Assembly: GCA_030267325.1 (NCBI GenBank)
Contig: JAJDJS010000009.1
Coordinates: 1-64,000 of the forward strand
Direction: 5' to 3'
Source of the DNA: Desulfosarcina sp. OttesenSCG-928-A07
GTDB taxonomy: Bacteria > Desulfobacterota > Desulfobacteria > Desulfobacterales > Desulfosarcinaceae
DNA length: 64,000 nucleotides
Shown: in pieces, positions 39,525-49,282 of the stretch
Position numbering within the stretch: position 1 is the stretch's first letter
Layout of the letters: each line of letters begins with the position of its first letter
Position numbers and translations under genes: made by a program
Notes under the pieces: model-generated
Seen by the model: only the letters and a program-made list of their open reading frames with translations
Database searches by the model: none
Told to the model about the DNA's origin: nothing

Positions 39525-42500
39525 GCAAGGCTCCTGTGCCTTGCCACCTGCAGCGTCTTTTCGATGATCTCGTCCATCTGATCAAAGGACAATTCAATGC
39601 CTCTTCTGGTTTTCACTTCATCATAGAGATAATCATCGATTTCATTAATTACCTCTTTCTGGGCATCCGCATCATCCCAGAAATGAACTTTCCCATGTTT
39701 TTTCAAAATGGCGTGAATGGCAATGGCCGTGTCTGCGGCGACGGCTTCCAGGTCTTCTGCGCTCAGTTCATGCTTTTCAAGGAAGGGTTTCAGCACACCG
39801 AAATACGCCATGGCATCTTCATTGCCGGAAAGCGTTTCCGGAACATCCTCATGCACCTTGCCCGCAACCTTGTCCCGGATCTCGACAACTTTATTGAGAT
39901 ACTCCAGATCGGAAATTCTTTTTGCCCTGAAGTCCTCAATGGCTTTTTGGATAAGATTTGAAAACTTTTCATAAAAGGCAGGATCTTCATCCATTTTTTC
40001 CGTAATCGCCCGTTTGGTGGCATGGGCAATGGTATCGGCTTTGGACGCGGTGGTGTGTTGGGGTTTTCCGGTCTGGTAGACACCCTGTTCCTCCTTCACC
40101 TGGTTGAACAGGGTGTCATCAAAGATATTGACCGGTTCATTGAGCTGAACAACCTCATTGGCCTGGATGTGGGTATCAAGCAGTTTTTTGATTTTGGGTT
40201 CATAGTCGCGGTAGTCAATGGTTTCCGCATATCGCAGTTGAACGGAAGCCTTGAGCGTCTGGAATTTCTTGAAATCAGCCTTGTATCTTGAAAGCGCCTT
40301 TTCATCGGTCTCGGTCAGAAATTTTTCCGAAGAAAGCGCAAGGGCAAGATTTTTTCCGAATTCCGAAAGGCGTCCATAAAATTCTTCCCGCAAGGCGTCA
40401 TCGCCAAGAAACTGTTCATAGGCTTCCTCGTCATACGAATGCTTTACGGTTTTGAAAAGATCCCAGAGATCTGAGTATCTTTCCGGCAATTTTTCGACTT
40501 CTGCCTGAATGGATGTCAGCGTTCCGACAAGGTCAGATTCCTCAAACCCCTCAAAGGCGCTGTACATCGTCAGTGCCTTGTCCAGCTCGCCAAGAATACC
40601 CGCATAATCGACAATAAAACCAAAATCCTTTCCTTCATAAATCCGGTTCACCCGTGCAATGGCCTGAAGCAGTGTATGTTCCTTGAGATCCTTGCATAAA
40701 TAGAGAACCGCATTTCTCGGCGCGTCAAAGCCCGTGAGGAGTTTGCTGACCACGATAAGAATTTCCGGATGATCCCCATGTTTGAACTGGTTGATGAGCT
40801 GCTTGGTGTATTCTTCTTCACTGCCATAGCGCTTCATCATTTTCTGCCAGAATCTGACCACCTCATCGGTGCTGTCATCATCGGTTTCTTCAAAACCTTC
40901 ACGCATGTCAGGCGGAGAGATGACCACTTCAGAACGGACCATGCCGATTTCATCAAGATCCGCATGATACTTGAGGGCGGACGCCTTGCTCGGCGCAACA
41001 AGCTGGGCCTTGAAGCCTGTGCCCTGCCAGTTGGACCGAAAATGTTCGCTGATATCAAAGGCTCGCATGTAAATCACCTGATCTGCCTTGTTCAGCATCT
41101 TGGCCCGGGCGTATTTGCGCTTGAGGTCGGCCCGCTGTTCATCGCTCAAACCCTTTGTGTGGCGTTCAAACCAGAGGTCAACGGCCTTCTTGTCCTGCTC
41201 CATTTCCACAAGTCGGCCTTCATACAAAAGGGGAACCACAGCGCCGTCTTCAACAGCCTGGGTGATGGAGTAGTGGGGTTCGATCATCTCGCCAAATTTC
41301 GTAAAACTGTTTTTATCCTTTTTGAGGAGCGGCGTACCGGTGAACCCGAGATAGCAGGCACGGGGAAAAATCTGGCGCATACGGGCGGAAAAACTGCCGA
41401 ATTGTGTGCGATGGCTTTCATCCACCAGCATGAAAATATCAGGGGAATCATCCTGATATTTTTTTATGGCATAGGCTTTATCGAATTTGTGGATCAGGGT
41501 TGTGATGATGCCGGAATTTTTTTCAGACACCAATTCCAGGAGGTTTCTGCCTGATGTGGCGCGCTTGGCTTCCAGCCCGCAGGCCGCAAAGGTATTTCCC
41601 AATTGTCTGTCCAGATCGTCACGATCCGTAACAAGCACAATGCGCGGATTCCGGATTTCAGGATCAAGGGCCAGGTTGCGGGCAAGCATCACCATGGTCA
41701 GGGATTTTCCCGATCCTTGCGTGTGCCAGATCACGCCACCTTTTCTGGAGCCGGTATGGCCGAAATGTTTGACCCGGTTCAAGGTGGATTTAACGACAAA
41801 ATACTGCTGATAACGGGCAATTTTTCTGACGCCCCCGTCAAAGACCGTGAATTTCCATGCCAGCTCCAGAAGCCTCTCTGGCCGGCAAAGGGCAAAAAGT
41901 GTCTTGTCCTGCTCTGTCACAAAGCGGGATTTGTCATCCGCAGGCAGAGCCTCGGATATGGAAAAATCCTTTGAATTCACCTTGTATTTCAAGGATTTCT
42001 GAACCAGGTTTTTCAGCTTTTTTCCTTCCGCACGTTTTTCGTTCGCGTCCAGACCGGGTTCTTTCCAGACACTCCAGAATTTTGCTGCTGTTCCGGTTGT
42101 GGCATATTTCGCGCTGTTTTTGTTCAAAGCCAGAACAAGCTGGGAAAATACGAAAAGCTTTGGAATATACGCATCATTCTGGTTTCTGATGGATTGGGAG
42201 ACCGCCTGCTCAATTTCCGTTTGCGGGGATTTGCATTCGATCACGCAAAAGGGGATGCCATTGACAAAAAGAACGATATCCGGCCTTGCTGTTTCCGTAC
42301 TTCTGGAGCGTTCCACAGGAAATTCCACGGTTACATGGAATTTGTTACGACCGGGATTGCGCCAGTCCACATAAATCAGGCTGAAACTTTTGGAATCACC
42401 CTCAATGGTCTGCTCCATGGCCGTTCCCAGAGTGATCAGATCATAAATGGCCTCATTGGTTTTCTGGAGACCATCGTATTTCACATTTTTCAGCTTCTGA

Positions 42501-42733
42501 ACGGCGGACTGGATGTTTTCCTCGGAAAAGAGATATTCGCTCCCCTTGTGGCGGATGCGGTTGATCTCCTTGAGCTGACTGCGCAGGATGTTTTCCAGAA
42601 GGACATTGGAAAAGCGGTTCTGCCGCTCTGTAAGCGCTTGGGAAGGGGAGAGGTATTCAAAGCCAAGGGCAAGGAGGAGTTGAAGGGCGGGGATTTGGGA
42701 GAGGGATTTTTCGGTTGTTGCGAATGTGGTCAT
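39521..42733 (-). CDS. hsdR: type I restriction endonuclease subunit R
   Basis: DIVLFVNGIPFCVIECKSP nuclease motif, WHTQGSGKSLTMVMLARNL, VDESHRTQFG. Confidence 0.95.
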   Translation of the reverse strand: MTTFATTEKSLSQIPALQLLLALGFEYLSPSQALTERQNRFSNVLLENILRSQLKEINRIRHKGSEYLFSEENIQSAVQKLKNVKYDGLQKTNEAIYDLITLGTAMEQTIEGDSKSFSLIYVDWRNPGRNKFHVTVEFPVERSRSTETARPDIVLFVNGIPFCVIECKSPQTEIEQAVSQSIRNQNDAYIPKLFVFSQLVLALNKNSAKYATTGTAAKFWSVWKEPGLDANEKRAEGKKLKNLVQKSLKYKVNSKDFSISEALPADDKSRFVTEQDKTLFALCRPERLLELAWKFTVFDGGVRKIARYQQYFVVKSTLNRVKHFGHTGSRKGGVIWHTQGSGKSLTMVMLARNLALDPEIRNPRIVLVTDRDDLDRQLGNTFAACGLEAKRATSGRNLLELVSEKNSGIITTLIHKFDKAYAIKKYQDDSPDIFMLVDESHRTQFGSFSARMRQIFPRACYLGFTGTPLLKKDKNSFTKFGEMIEPHYSITQAVEDGAVVPLLYEGRLVEMEQDKKAVDLWFERHTKGLSDEQRADLKRKYARAKMLNKADQVIYMRAFDISEHFRSNWQGTGFKAQLVAPSKASALKYHADLDEIGMVRSEVVISPPDMREGFEETDDDSTDEVVRFWQKMMKRYGSEEEYTKQLINQFKHGDHPEILIVVSKLLTGFDAPRNAVLYLCKDLKEHTLLQAIARVNRIYEGKDFGFIVDYAGILGELDKALTMYSAFEGFEESDLVGTLTSIQAEVEKLPERYSDLWDLFKTVKHSYDEEAYEQFLGDDALREEFYGRLSEFGKNLALALSSEKFLTETDEKALSRYKADFKKFQTLKASVQLRYAETIDYRDYEPKIKKLLDTHIQANEVVQLNEPVNIFDDTLFNQVKEEQGVYQTGKPQHTTASKADTIAHATKRAITEKMDEDPAFYEKFSNLIQKAIEDFRAKRISDLEYLNKVVEIRDKVAGKVHEDVPETLSGNEDAMAYFGVLKPFLEKHELSAEDLEAVAADTAIAIHAILKKHGKVHFWDDADAQKEVINEIDDYLYDEVKTRRGIELSFDQMDEIIEKTLQVARHRSLA

Positions 42734-42900
42734 GGATAGGCCTTTATTTTAGCCGCGAAATACGCGAAAAGCGCGAAAGAAGTTTTTGACGCCAGAGTCG
42801 TTCACCGTAGTACGCCTTTTAGCATCCAGAGCATGTCATCCTCACAGCCATTTTGAGAAAGTTGTTTCAGTCGTATAAAAACGGGCAGCTACCAGCTCCC

Positions 42901-44934
42901 CTATATAGAGCTGTTTGATGCTACTTTTTTGAGGCCCTTGAGGATAAGATGTACACACTCATCCACAAAAGGAGATTCCATTAGCCGCTTATAGTCGTCG
43001 ACACCTAGACCGGAAAGCTTTGCCAATTTTTTACATGTGAGATGCTCTAACATGGTTTTAATTTTAGCGTAATCAGCGTTTTCGTTTTTTTGTTTAGCCA
43101 TTTTCTGAAGATCACCATAACCTGTATTATACGTGCATTGCCATTTTTCAGTAAGTGGTTCGGCAAGTGATTTTTTTAAAATTGTTTTGCAAACTTCTCC
43201 AACGACACCCCCAAACGCGCCAAGCAGATAGAGAGGTTTCTTGTTGTCTATTGAGATTATTATCTCTTCAAGCACTCCAGGCATCTTCCCGTTATAGCCA
43301 GCGAGTTTTCCCCCAGCGCAGATACGTGCTTGAGAACTTTTAATGGATTCCTCGCGCATCTGTGTAAGACACCGAGACCATATATATTTATTTTCTATAC
43401 AGGTTGGAGGTATAGGCGTGTTTTTATCTATTACTTCTTTAGATATATCAATGGGGATATCATGCTCTATAGGCTTAATAATATTACTATATTTTGCCCT
43501 CCATTCGACCATTTGAAGATCGAATACATATATTGGCCATGCAAGATGATTTTCAACATGGATATTGTCGGTCTTGATGCGCTCTTTTAGCACCATAGCT
43601 TCATCAAGTATGAATTCTGTGAACCCATCTTTACGAAGATCACCGCCATAAATAAGGATTCCTGATCTAGCAAGCAGATGTCTTGCGAGATCTTGGGATA
43701 ACCTTTTTAGCTGGTTGGCATGTAAATGGTGGTTTGCATAGCCTTCCGCAGGAATATCAGAGATAGAAATTCCAATACGAAAATCTTTTAAGGCATCTCG
43801 ATCTGAAGGATTCCATAAGGGAGTAAACGCATCAACGCCAAAGTATGAAAGCCAGTCCGCTTCTTCTGAATAAATCGGGGGCTCCGGATAACAAATTTTT
43901 TTCTTTGCATTTTTTTTTAATTCAACGATTGTATGAACTTCTGGGGGTCTTGAAAGTATAGTGCAATTTTTAGGAATCCATTTTTGATCTTGGTAGTATT
44001 TTAGAGATTCTTTGGCATGGTAGTAACGTATTGTCTCAAGAATGGTCGCAACCAAGATACGTAATATATCAGATTCGCTTAAAGAAGCCTCATGAGATAC
44101 ATGTACACAAGGGACATTAGCTCCAGCCGGAAAAATACGATCTTGGTATTCTTGAAGGCAGTCAACAGCAATAATGGGTCTATCATTCTCTTTCGCATAC
44201 AAAATCTCCCTTTGACACCAATACCGAGAAGAATATGCATCGCTTCCGATTGCAACCAAGGTAGACTCTTGTATGTGGATAGCTATTTCTTCATCGAATT
44301 TAAACCCTGAAGAAATATCTGTAGCATCAAAAAAACGCGACATATTTGTGGCATCAACAAACTTGTAAATAGATTCTGCATGCAAACGCCCCGTATCTCC
44401 AGCTTTTGCATGGCTTAAAAAAATCTTTATTGACGAGCGTTTGCCATGATTAGCCCCCGAAATTTCGACGAATCCGTATCTGCATATTTCATGAGCCATA
44501 GCCAACACAGCCCGTTGCTCCCGTGAATCCCCCACCCATTCGTAGGCTCGCAGAAAGTTAAGCTTTTCGAGGGCACCGCTATCTCCATGTCCCAACCCAT
44601 GTTTATCAATCGCTATTGGGACCGCCCGTAACGTATCTGATAACGACAGGTTATTAATATAAGATTTCCATTCATCGTATCCCAAGGTCTTTGTGCTCGT
44701 GAAAACAAAAACAATATCCTTTGCCGCACACTGCCTTGGTGAGTGTAGCGGCTGACGGCATGGATTCTCCGAGCTGTAAAAAAAAAGAGGGATATTTAAT
44801 CCACGAGAAAATGGACAATTCACATCGCGCGCAAAACAAGATCTTACAAAGTCAAGGATGGCCTCGACTGAGGATTCGTCCGCAGGATGCCAAATAAAAT
44901 GAATAGCCAAGGGTGGCTTGTATTTTGTCGACAT
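42901..44934 (-). CDS. TIR-SLOG-like protein (candidate Thoeris-like effector) with an extra N-terminal TIR-like region
   Basis: Central TIR SSIKIFLSHAKAGDTG..STLVAIGSDAYSSRYWCQREILYAKENDRPIIAVD; C-term SLARHLLARSGILIYGGDLRKDGFTEFILDEA..PGVLEEIIISIDNKKPLYLLGAFGGVVGEVCK resembling SLOG; start MSTKYKPPL overlaps upstream stop (TGATG). Confidence 0.75.
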   Translation of the reverse strand: MSTKYKPPLAIHFIWHPADESSVEAILDFVRSCFARDVNCPFSRGLNIPLFFYSSENPCRQPLHSPRQCAAKDIVFVFTSTKTLGYDEWKSYINNLSLSDTLRAVPIAIDKHGLGHGDSGALEKLNFLRAYEWVGDSREQRAVLAMAHEICRYGFVEISGANHGKRSSIKIFLSHAKAGDTGRLHAESIYKFVDATNMSRFFDATDISSGFKFDEEIAIHIQESTLVAIGSDAYSSRYWCQREILYAKENDRPIIAVDCLQEYQDRIFPAGANVPCVHVSHEASLSESDILRILVATILETIRYYHAKESLKYYQDQKWIPKNCTILSRPPEVHTIVELKKNAKKKICYPEPPIYSEEADWLSYFGVDAFTPLWNPSDRDALKDFRIGISISDIPAEGYANHHLHANQLKRLSQDLARHLLARSGILIYGGDLRKDGFTEFILDEAMVLKERIKTDNIHVENHLAWPIYVFDLQMVEWRAKYSNIIKPIEHDIPIDISKEVIDKNTPIPPTCIENKYIWSRCLTQMREESIKSSQARICAGGKLAGYNGKMPGVLEEIIISIDNKKPLYLLGAFGGVVGEVCKTILKKSLAEPLTEKWQCTYNTGYGDLQKMAKQKNENADYAKIKTMLEHLTCKKLAKLSGLGVDDYKRLMESPFVDECVHLILKGLKKVASNSSI

Positions 44935-45491
44935 CAGTGCGTAACCCCGCAAACTTTACATTTTACGTTATTCTTCATCATGTCCTGAAAGTTTTTAATC
45001 AGATGTGCCCGAGACGTTCTTGCCATATAGGCGTCCTCAATCCATGCTGACAGATCACCTGCTGACCTTGGATAAGCCCGATACCGCGCATAACAATTGG
45101 CTTCTCCGTTTTCCAAATTATACTCTAGCCTGGGTGGCAAATTGGTGGTGTCAATTCCATAATTTGGGAGACGTATGCCAATCAATCCATTCGGTGTATA
45201 TTGTCCTTGGCGAAGAGAACTTTTGATCTCCCAGTCCACGTAACGTCGACTATGTGTACAACTGCCGATAAGAACGATGGTTACAGTGCTGTCTTCAAGA
45301 TATTTCTCCCTGATTCTTCGCATCACATAATCAGTATTGGTGCTATCGATAAAATCGTCATTATCATTTGCCCCCAAGACTTTCGGAATAAAAACAGTGG
45401 AAAAGTCTTTTATAAAGGCATCAACTTCGTCTTTGTCACCTTTATAGTGGGAAATGAAAACCTTTCTTCTGACCTTAGCAATTGAAATCAT
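44934..45491 (-). CDS. thsB: ThsB-like TIR (MTH538/DUF1863 type) protein 2
   Basis: RRKVFISHYKGDKDEVDAF..YVMRRIREKYLEDSTVTIVLIGSCTHSRRYVDWEIKSSL; start MISIAK preceded by GGAGGTAAAA. Confidence 0.85.
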   Translation of the reverse strand: MISIAKVRRKVFISHYKGDKDEVDAFIKDFSTVFIPKVLGANDNDDFIDSTNTDYVMRRIREKYLEDSTVTIVLIGSCTHSRRYVDWEIKSSLRQGQYTPNGLIGIRLPNYGIDTTNLPPRLEYNLENGEANCYARYRAYPRSAGDLSAWIEDAYMARTSRAHLIKNFQDMMKNNVKCKVCGVTH

Positions 45492-45493
45492 TT

Positions 45494-46117
45494 TTACCTC
45501 CATTCCATTTGTGTTTCAGAGCGATTGTTCGCGAAGCTATCTCGGCTATTATTGGGCAAACATGTATCACGGCGTTGAAATGCTTCATGAATCCAAGATC
45601 GTAGGTCTTGCGGCGAGCTCGGCCAAGGATATATTTTAGCAAATCCACATTCAATATTGTCATGAAGCCGTGGGGGTATAGTGTATGGGTTGTAAAAAGA
45701 ACCTCCTTCCGTAAGCTTAAAACGGATTAGGTCATTTACGCTACTTGGTGACCGTTCCAAATAAGAAGGAAGTAATATGCCAAGCAATCCAGTTCTGGGG
45801 TTCCTTTTTGTATCTCGAATACTTGAAGCAATTTCCCAATCTACATGCTTTCTACGCCAAGTTCCTTGCCCGACAAGCACCAAGGTGACGGTAGCATCCG
45901 CAATAAAATCATCACGAATTTTTTGACGGATAGAATCTGTCGACAACGATGGGTTAATATCTCCATCATTAACAGCCTTTGAGATAAAACCATCAAATTG
46001 CTCGCCCCATTTTTTTTCAAATTCTCTCTTATAGTAATCATCATTGTGGTGAAAACTTATAAATGTTTTGTGACGTGGTATTGTATTTTTCATTCCGAAA
46101 TAATTATAAGAACTCAT
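45494..46117 (-). CDS. thsB: ThsB-like TIR (MTH538/DUF1863 type) protein 1
   Basis: RHKTFISFHHNDDYYKREFEKKWGE..IRQKIRDDFIADATVTLVLVGQGTWRRKHVDWEIASSI; SD GGGAGG. Confidence 0.85.
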   Translation of the reverse strand: MSSYNYFGMKNTIPRHKTFISFHHNDDYYKREFEKKWGEQFDGFISKAVNDGDINPSLSTDSIRQKIRDDFIADATVTLVLVGQGTWRRKHVDWEIASSIRDTKRNPRTGLLGILLPSYLERSPSSVNDLIRFKLTEGGSFYNPYTIPPRLHDNIECGFAKIYPWPSSPQDLRSWIHEAFQRRDTCLPNNSRDSFANNRSETQMEWR

Positions 46118-46204
46118 TTATGCCTCCCATACCAGTTATTGTTTCAATTATTGTTTAAAAATTCAGGGCTGAATCATGCCCCTCGCATGGCCACCATAAC
46201 GCAT

Positions 46205-47470
46205 TCATAATTTGCTCGTTTCTGGTTTTATCCGCCATTCTCCGGTAAGCATTTTCTGCATCAGACCGCGTTTTTGAACTTTATATTTTTCTACAACCTG
46301 CTTCAATAGGTCAATTTCTTGTTGGGCTGTGAACAAGATATCAGAAATTTGTTGCTGTATCTCAAAGGGCGGGAATAAAATTTCAATTTTCCGGAAACCT
46401 GACTGAGAAATGACATAACGTTGACCGCTGCCATCAGCGGCTTTTTGGGCTTGTCGAAAAAAATCTTCACTTTTAAAAGCATACGCCCGATACCGTAAGT
46501 CAAAACTTTCATGAAGCCTTAACCGTACAATGTGATAACTGTAAACAACATCCGGCATATCTTCCATTACAACGGCAGAATGGCCGATGTCATGACGCGT
46601 TTCTGAAGATGGAGTAAAAAACACATCGCCTTGTCTTACCGAGCATTTTTTTGCTTTTTCCTTCGGTGCCGTTACCTGATGATTGAGATCGCTTGAATAG
46701 ATAAAATTGCGTCGATACACATCAAGATAGTTCACAAGGCGCACGGGAACTTCTTTTTCATTAATTGTCTTGTCCACACCTGCTGATGAAATTTCCCCGA
46801 TTTCCCCAAGCTTTGCTCTTTTCCATTTCACACCTTTTTGCGCATTTTGCGGTTCTGAAATCAATTTTCGCATCAGCCACTTAAACCGCTTTTCCTTCGC
46901 CTGAATCAGACGTTCGGTTTTTTCGATGGCCTCATCCCAAGTTGCCAGCAAATCGACAATAGCTTTTTGCTCAGGGAGCGAGGGAAGTTCAACTTTATAT
47001 TTTGCCAGAGATTCGCCTGGCAGTTGGGGGATCCCGCCACTTTCATTGAATATCACAAGCTTATTATTAATGTATTCAGCCAAATACCGAACATCAAATT
47101 TATTGTTTTTAGGGCTTAAAACCAACAAACGACCAATCGCGCCAAAACTTTCCTTTCGTGGAAATGCGGTTCCAAGACCGACGCCACGCCCAACAATAGT
47201 CAAACTGCTACCGGGATATTCTTCAAAATCATAGAAGCCATACAATCCTTTATTCTCTACACTATTTGAATATACAGGATATTTATGAGTAGCCGTTTTT
47301 TTCTTAGAAAAGGCACTTTCAACCAAATCACGACCCACGCTTATATTGGCAATGTCTTTGATTGTGTATTGGTTCAAGTAGTTTTTGGCAGTCACTGATG
47401 AATCTCCCTTATAAAGCTCAAATAATAACTTCAAGATGTGGGTTTCAGTCTTTTTTTCTTTCATCCCCAA
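46205..47470 (-). CDS. hsdS: type I restriction specificity subunit (two TRDs)
   Basis: Two half repeats with VELPSLPEQKAIVDLLATWDEAIEKTERLI and ILFPPFEIQQQISDILFTAQQEIDLLK. Confidence 0.93.
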   Translation of the reverse strand: MGMKEKKTETHILKLLFELYKGDSSVTAKNYLNQYTIKDIANISVGRDLVESAFSKKKTATHKYPVYSNSVENKGLYGFYDFEEYPGSSLTIVGRGVGLGTAFPRKESFGAIGRLLVLSPKNNKFDVRYLAEYINNKLVIFNESGGIPQLPGESLAKYKVELPSLPEQKAIVDLLATWDEAIEKTERLIQAKEKRFKWLMRKLISEPQNAQKGVKWKRAKLGEIGEISSAGVDKTINEKEVPVRLVNYLDVYRRNFIYSSDLNHQVTAPKEKAKKCSVRQGDVFFTPSSETRHDIGHSAVVMEDMPDVVYSYHIVRLRLHESFDLRYRAYAFKSEDFFRQAQKAADGSGQRYVISQSGFRKIEILFPPFEIQQQISDILFTAQQEIDLLKQVVEKYKVQKRGLMQKMLTGEWRIKPETSKL

Positions 47471-48422
47471 TCAAATTCGCCACCACAGCCGTCATAATCT
47501 CCTTCTCCCTTGGATGGCTTTCTGTAATCATCAAAGTCATGGCAACCAAAGCATTGTCTGCAATGCGCTTGCTTCCTTCTTTATCGTAGAGCAGCCTGTT
47601 TTTATCAAGAAAACGCAGAAAAACAGCGGCGGCAATGCGCTTATTACCATCCACAAAGCTGTAGTTTTTCACCATAAAGTAAAGAAGATGGGCGGCCTTT
47701 TCCTCAACGGATGGATACAAATCCTTTCCGTCAAAGCTCTGCATGATAGCGTTCAGGGAACTGTGAAGACTCTCATCCTTTTCAATGCCGAAAACGGCGG
47801 AATCAGAAAACTGTTTTCGCATGACTTCAACCAGCCTCATGGCTTCTTCGTAGGTAACGGGATTTGTCTTGCGCTTTGAGGTTTTTCCAATGCTTACACG
47901 CTGATGATCATAATCATCAAGAAGATCAAGGGCTCTTGCATAATCAGATATGGTTTGCAGAAGAATGGAAGCTTCATCGCCGGAAAGTGTCTTTCGCTTT
48001 GAGATATCCGAGGCCAGCTTCAAGGTCTGCTTAAGCTGTTTCAGGCGTTTTTCATTGGCTGTATACCCTTGGACAATGTGCTGTTTGAGGACATGGGTCG
48101 CCCAGATGCGGAATTCTGTGCCTCGCTTGGAATTCACCCGATATCCGACGGAAATAATGGCGTCCAGATTGTAGAACTGGACAGAATATGTTTTTCCATC
48201 TTCAGCAGTATGTGCAAATTTTGCACATACTGACTCTTTATCCAGCTCTCCCGATGAAAAAATATTACGCAAATGCTTGGTAATGACGCTTCGGTCCGCA
48301 GAAAACAATTCGGCAATTTGCGCCTGCGACAGCCAGATGGTCTCCTGCTCCAGTTGCACATCCAACTGAACCGAGCCATCGCTGCTTCTGTATAAAAGAA
48401 GTTCCGCCTTTGTTTTAGCCAT
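47445..48422 (-). CDS. RhuM family protein with Fic/Doc-like C-terminus
   Basis: VQLDVQLEQETIWLSQAQIAELFSADRSVITKHLRNIF (RhuM); C-term YSFVDGNKRIAAAVFLRFLDKN (Doc-like). Confidence 0.92.
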   Translation of the reverse strand: MAKTKAELLLYRSSDGSVQLDVQLEQETIWLSQAQIAELFSADRSVITKHLRNIFSSGELDKESVCAKFAHTAEDGKTYSVQFYNLDAIISVGYRVNSKRGTEFRIWATHVLKQHIVQGYTANEKRLKQLKQTLKLASDISKRKTLSGDEASILLQTISDYARALDLLDDYDHQRVSIGKTSKRKTNPVTYEEAMRLVEVMRKQFSDSAVFGIEKDESLHSSLNAIMQSFDGKDLYPSVEEKAAHLLYFMVKNYSFVDGNKRIAAAVFLRFLDKNRLLYDKEGSKRIADNALVAMTLMITESHPREKEIMTAVVANLIGDERKKD

Positions 48423-48424
48423 TC

Positions 48425-49282
48425 CTATTTTTTCCCTCCACCTGACAAACCGCTTTCTTTTATCAGTTTCTTTTCTGCGGACTTCACGCGGCGCTCCAGC
48501 TTTTTGATATCCTCTTCAGGCGGCAGTTCTTCCGGCTTGATGCCGCGCTCACCCAGCATGGTGCGGACACTGGTATTATTCTGAACATGTTCGCTCGTAA
48601 TGGCGGACTCGCCTTGCAAGTCTTTTTGCCGAACATTGTAATTGGTGATTTCAGTGGCAAGATTTTTTGCCGCAATGGTGACGGTGGGGAGAAAGTCGGC
48701 CAATGGGCGAGCTGTCGGCATACCAAGCTTTTCTTTCATCTGGGCGGTGGTATGGCCGCCAAAGAGTGCAGCATCACCCTTTGAACGAATGCGGCCAAAG
48801 CCCTGATCATCCACACCGCGCTCATAAATATTTCTGGAAAGCTCGGTTTCGGATTCCGTCAGTTTCTGGCGTGCCTGCAAGCGCTCATGCAAACGGAGGC
48901 GCTCTTCGATCAACTCCTGCTTGCGCGTCTGAACGGCAAAATAGGTCTGGGCAAAGGCAATGGCCTCCTTGCGGGGATCACCATTCTGGGCAATGAGGTA
49001 GCAGGCGTAGCGGGTGAGCATGATATCTTCGATTTCACGCTCGGCACTTGAGCCGATGGCGACCATTTTGTTGACCTCAACAAAATGGTTCTGAGCCGTA
49101 ACACCGGCATTGTTGGCGGCTTCTCTGGCTTTTTCAACGACTTTCAAAAAATTGCGCCATTCTGTGTATCCAAGACTTGTCTGCAAATCACGGGCATACC
49201 AGAATTCAACCGACTCATCTTGGGTCCGCCGGGAAATGGCGTTGAAGGTGTCCATCAATTTCATAATCGTATTTTGATCCAT
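48425..49282 (-). CDS. dinD: DNA-damage-inducible protein D family
   Basis: FWYARDLQTSLGYTEWRNFLKVVEKA..RGVDDQGFGRIRSKGDAALFGG. Confidence 0.9.
   Translation of the reverse strand: MDQNTIMKLMDTFNAISRRTQDESVEFWYARDLQTSLGYTEWRNFLKVVEKAREAANNAGVTAQNHFVEVNKMVAIGSSAEREIEDIMLTRYACYLIAQNGDPRKEAIAFAQTYFAVQTRKQELIEERLRLHERLQARQKLTESETELSRNIYERGVDDQGFGRIRSKGDAALFGGHTTAQMKEKLGMPTARPLADFLPTVTIAAKNLATEITNYNVRQKDLQGESAITSEHVQNNTSVRTMLGERGIKPEELPPEEDIKKLERRVKSAEKKLIKESGLSGGGKK

Noticed and set aside
42901-46117. Canonical type I Thoeris with Sir2-SLOG ThsA
   Set aside because: No Sir2 motifs in the large protein; the enzymatic module looks like TIR instead
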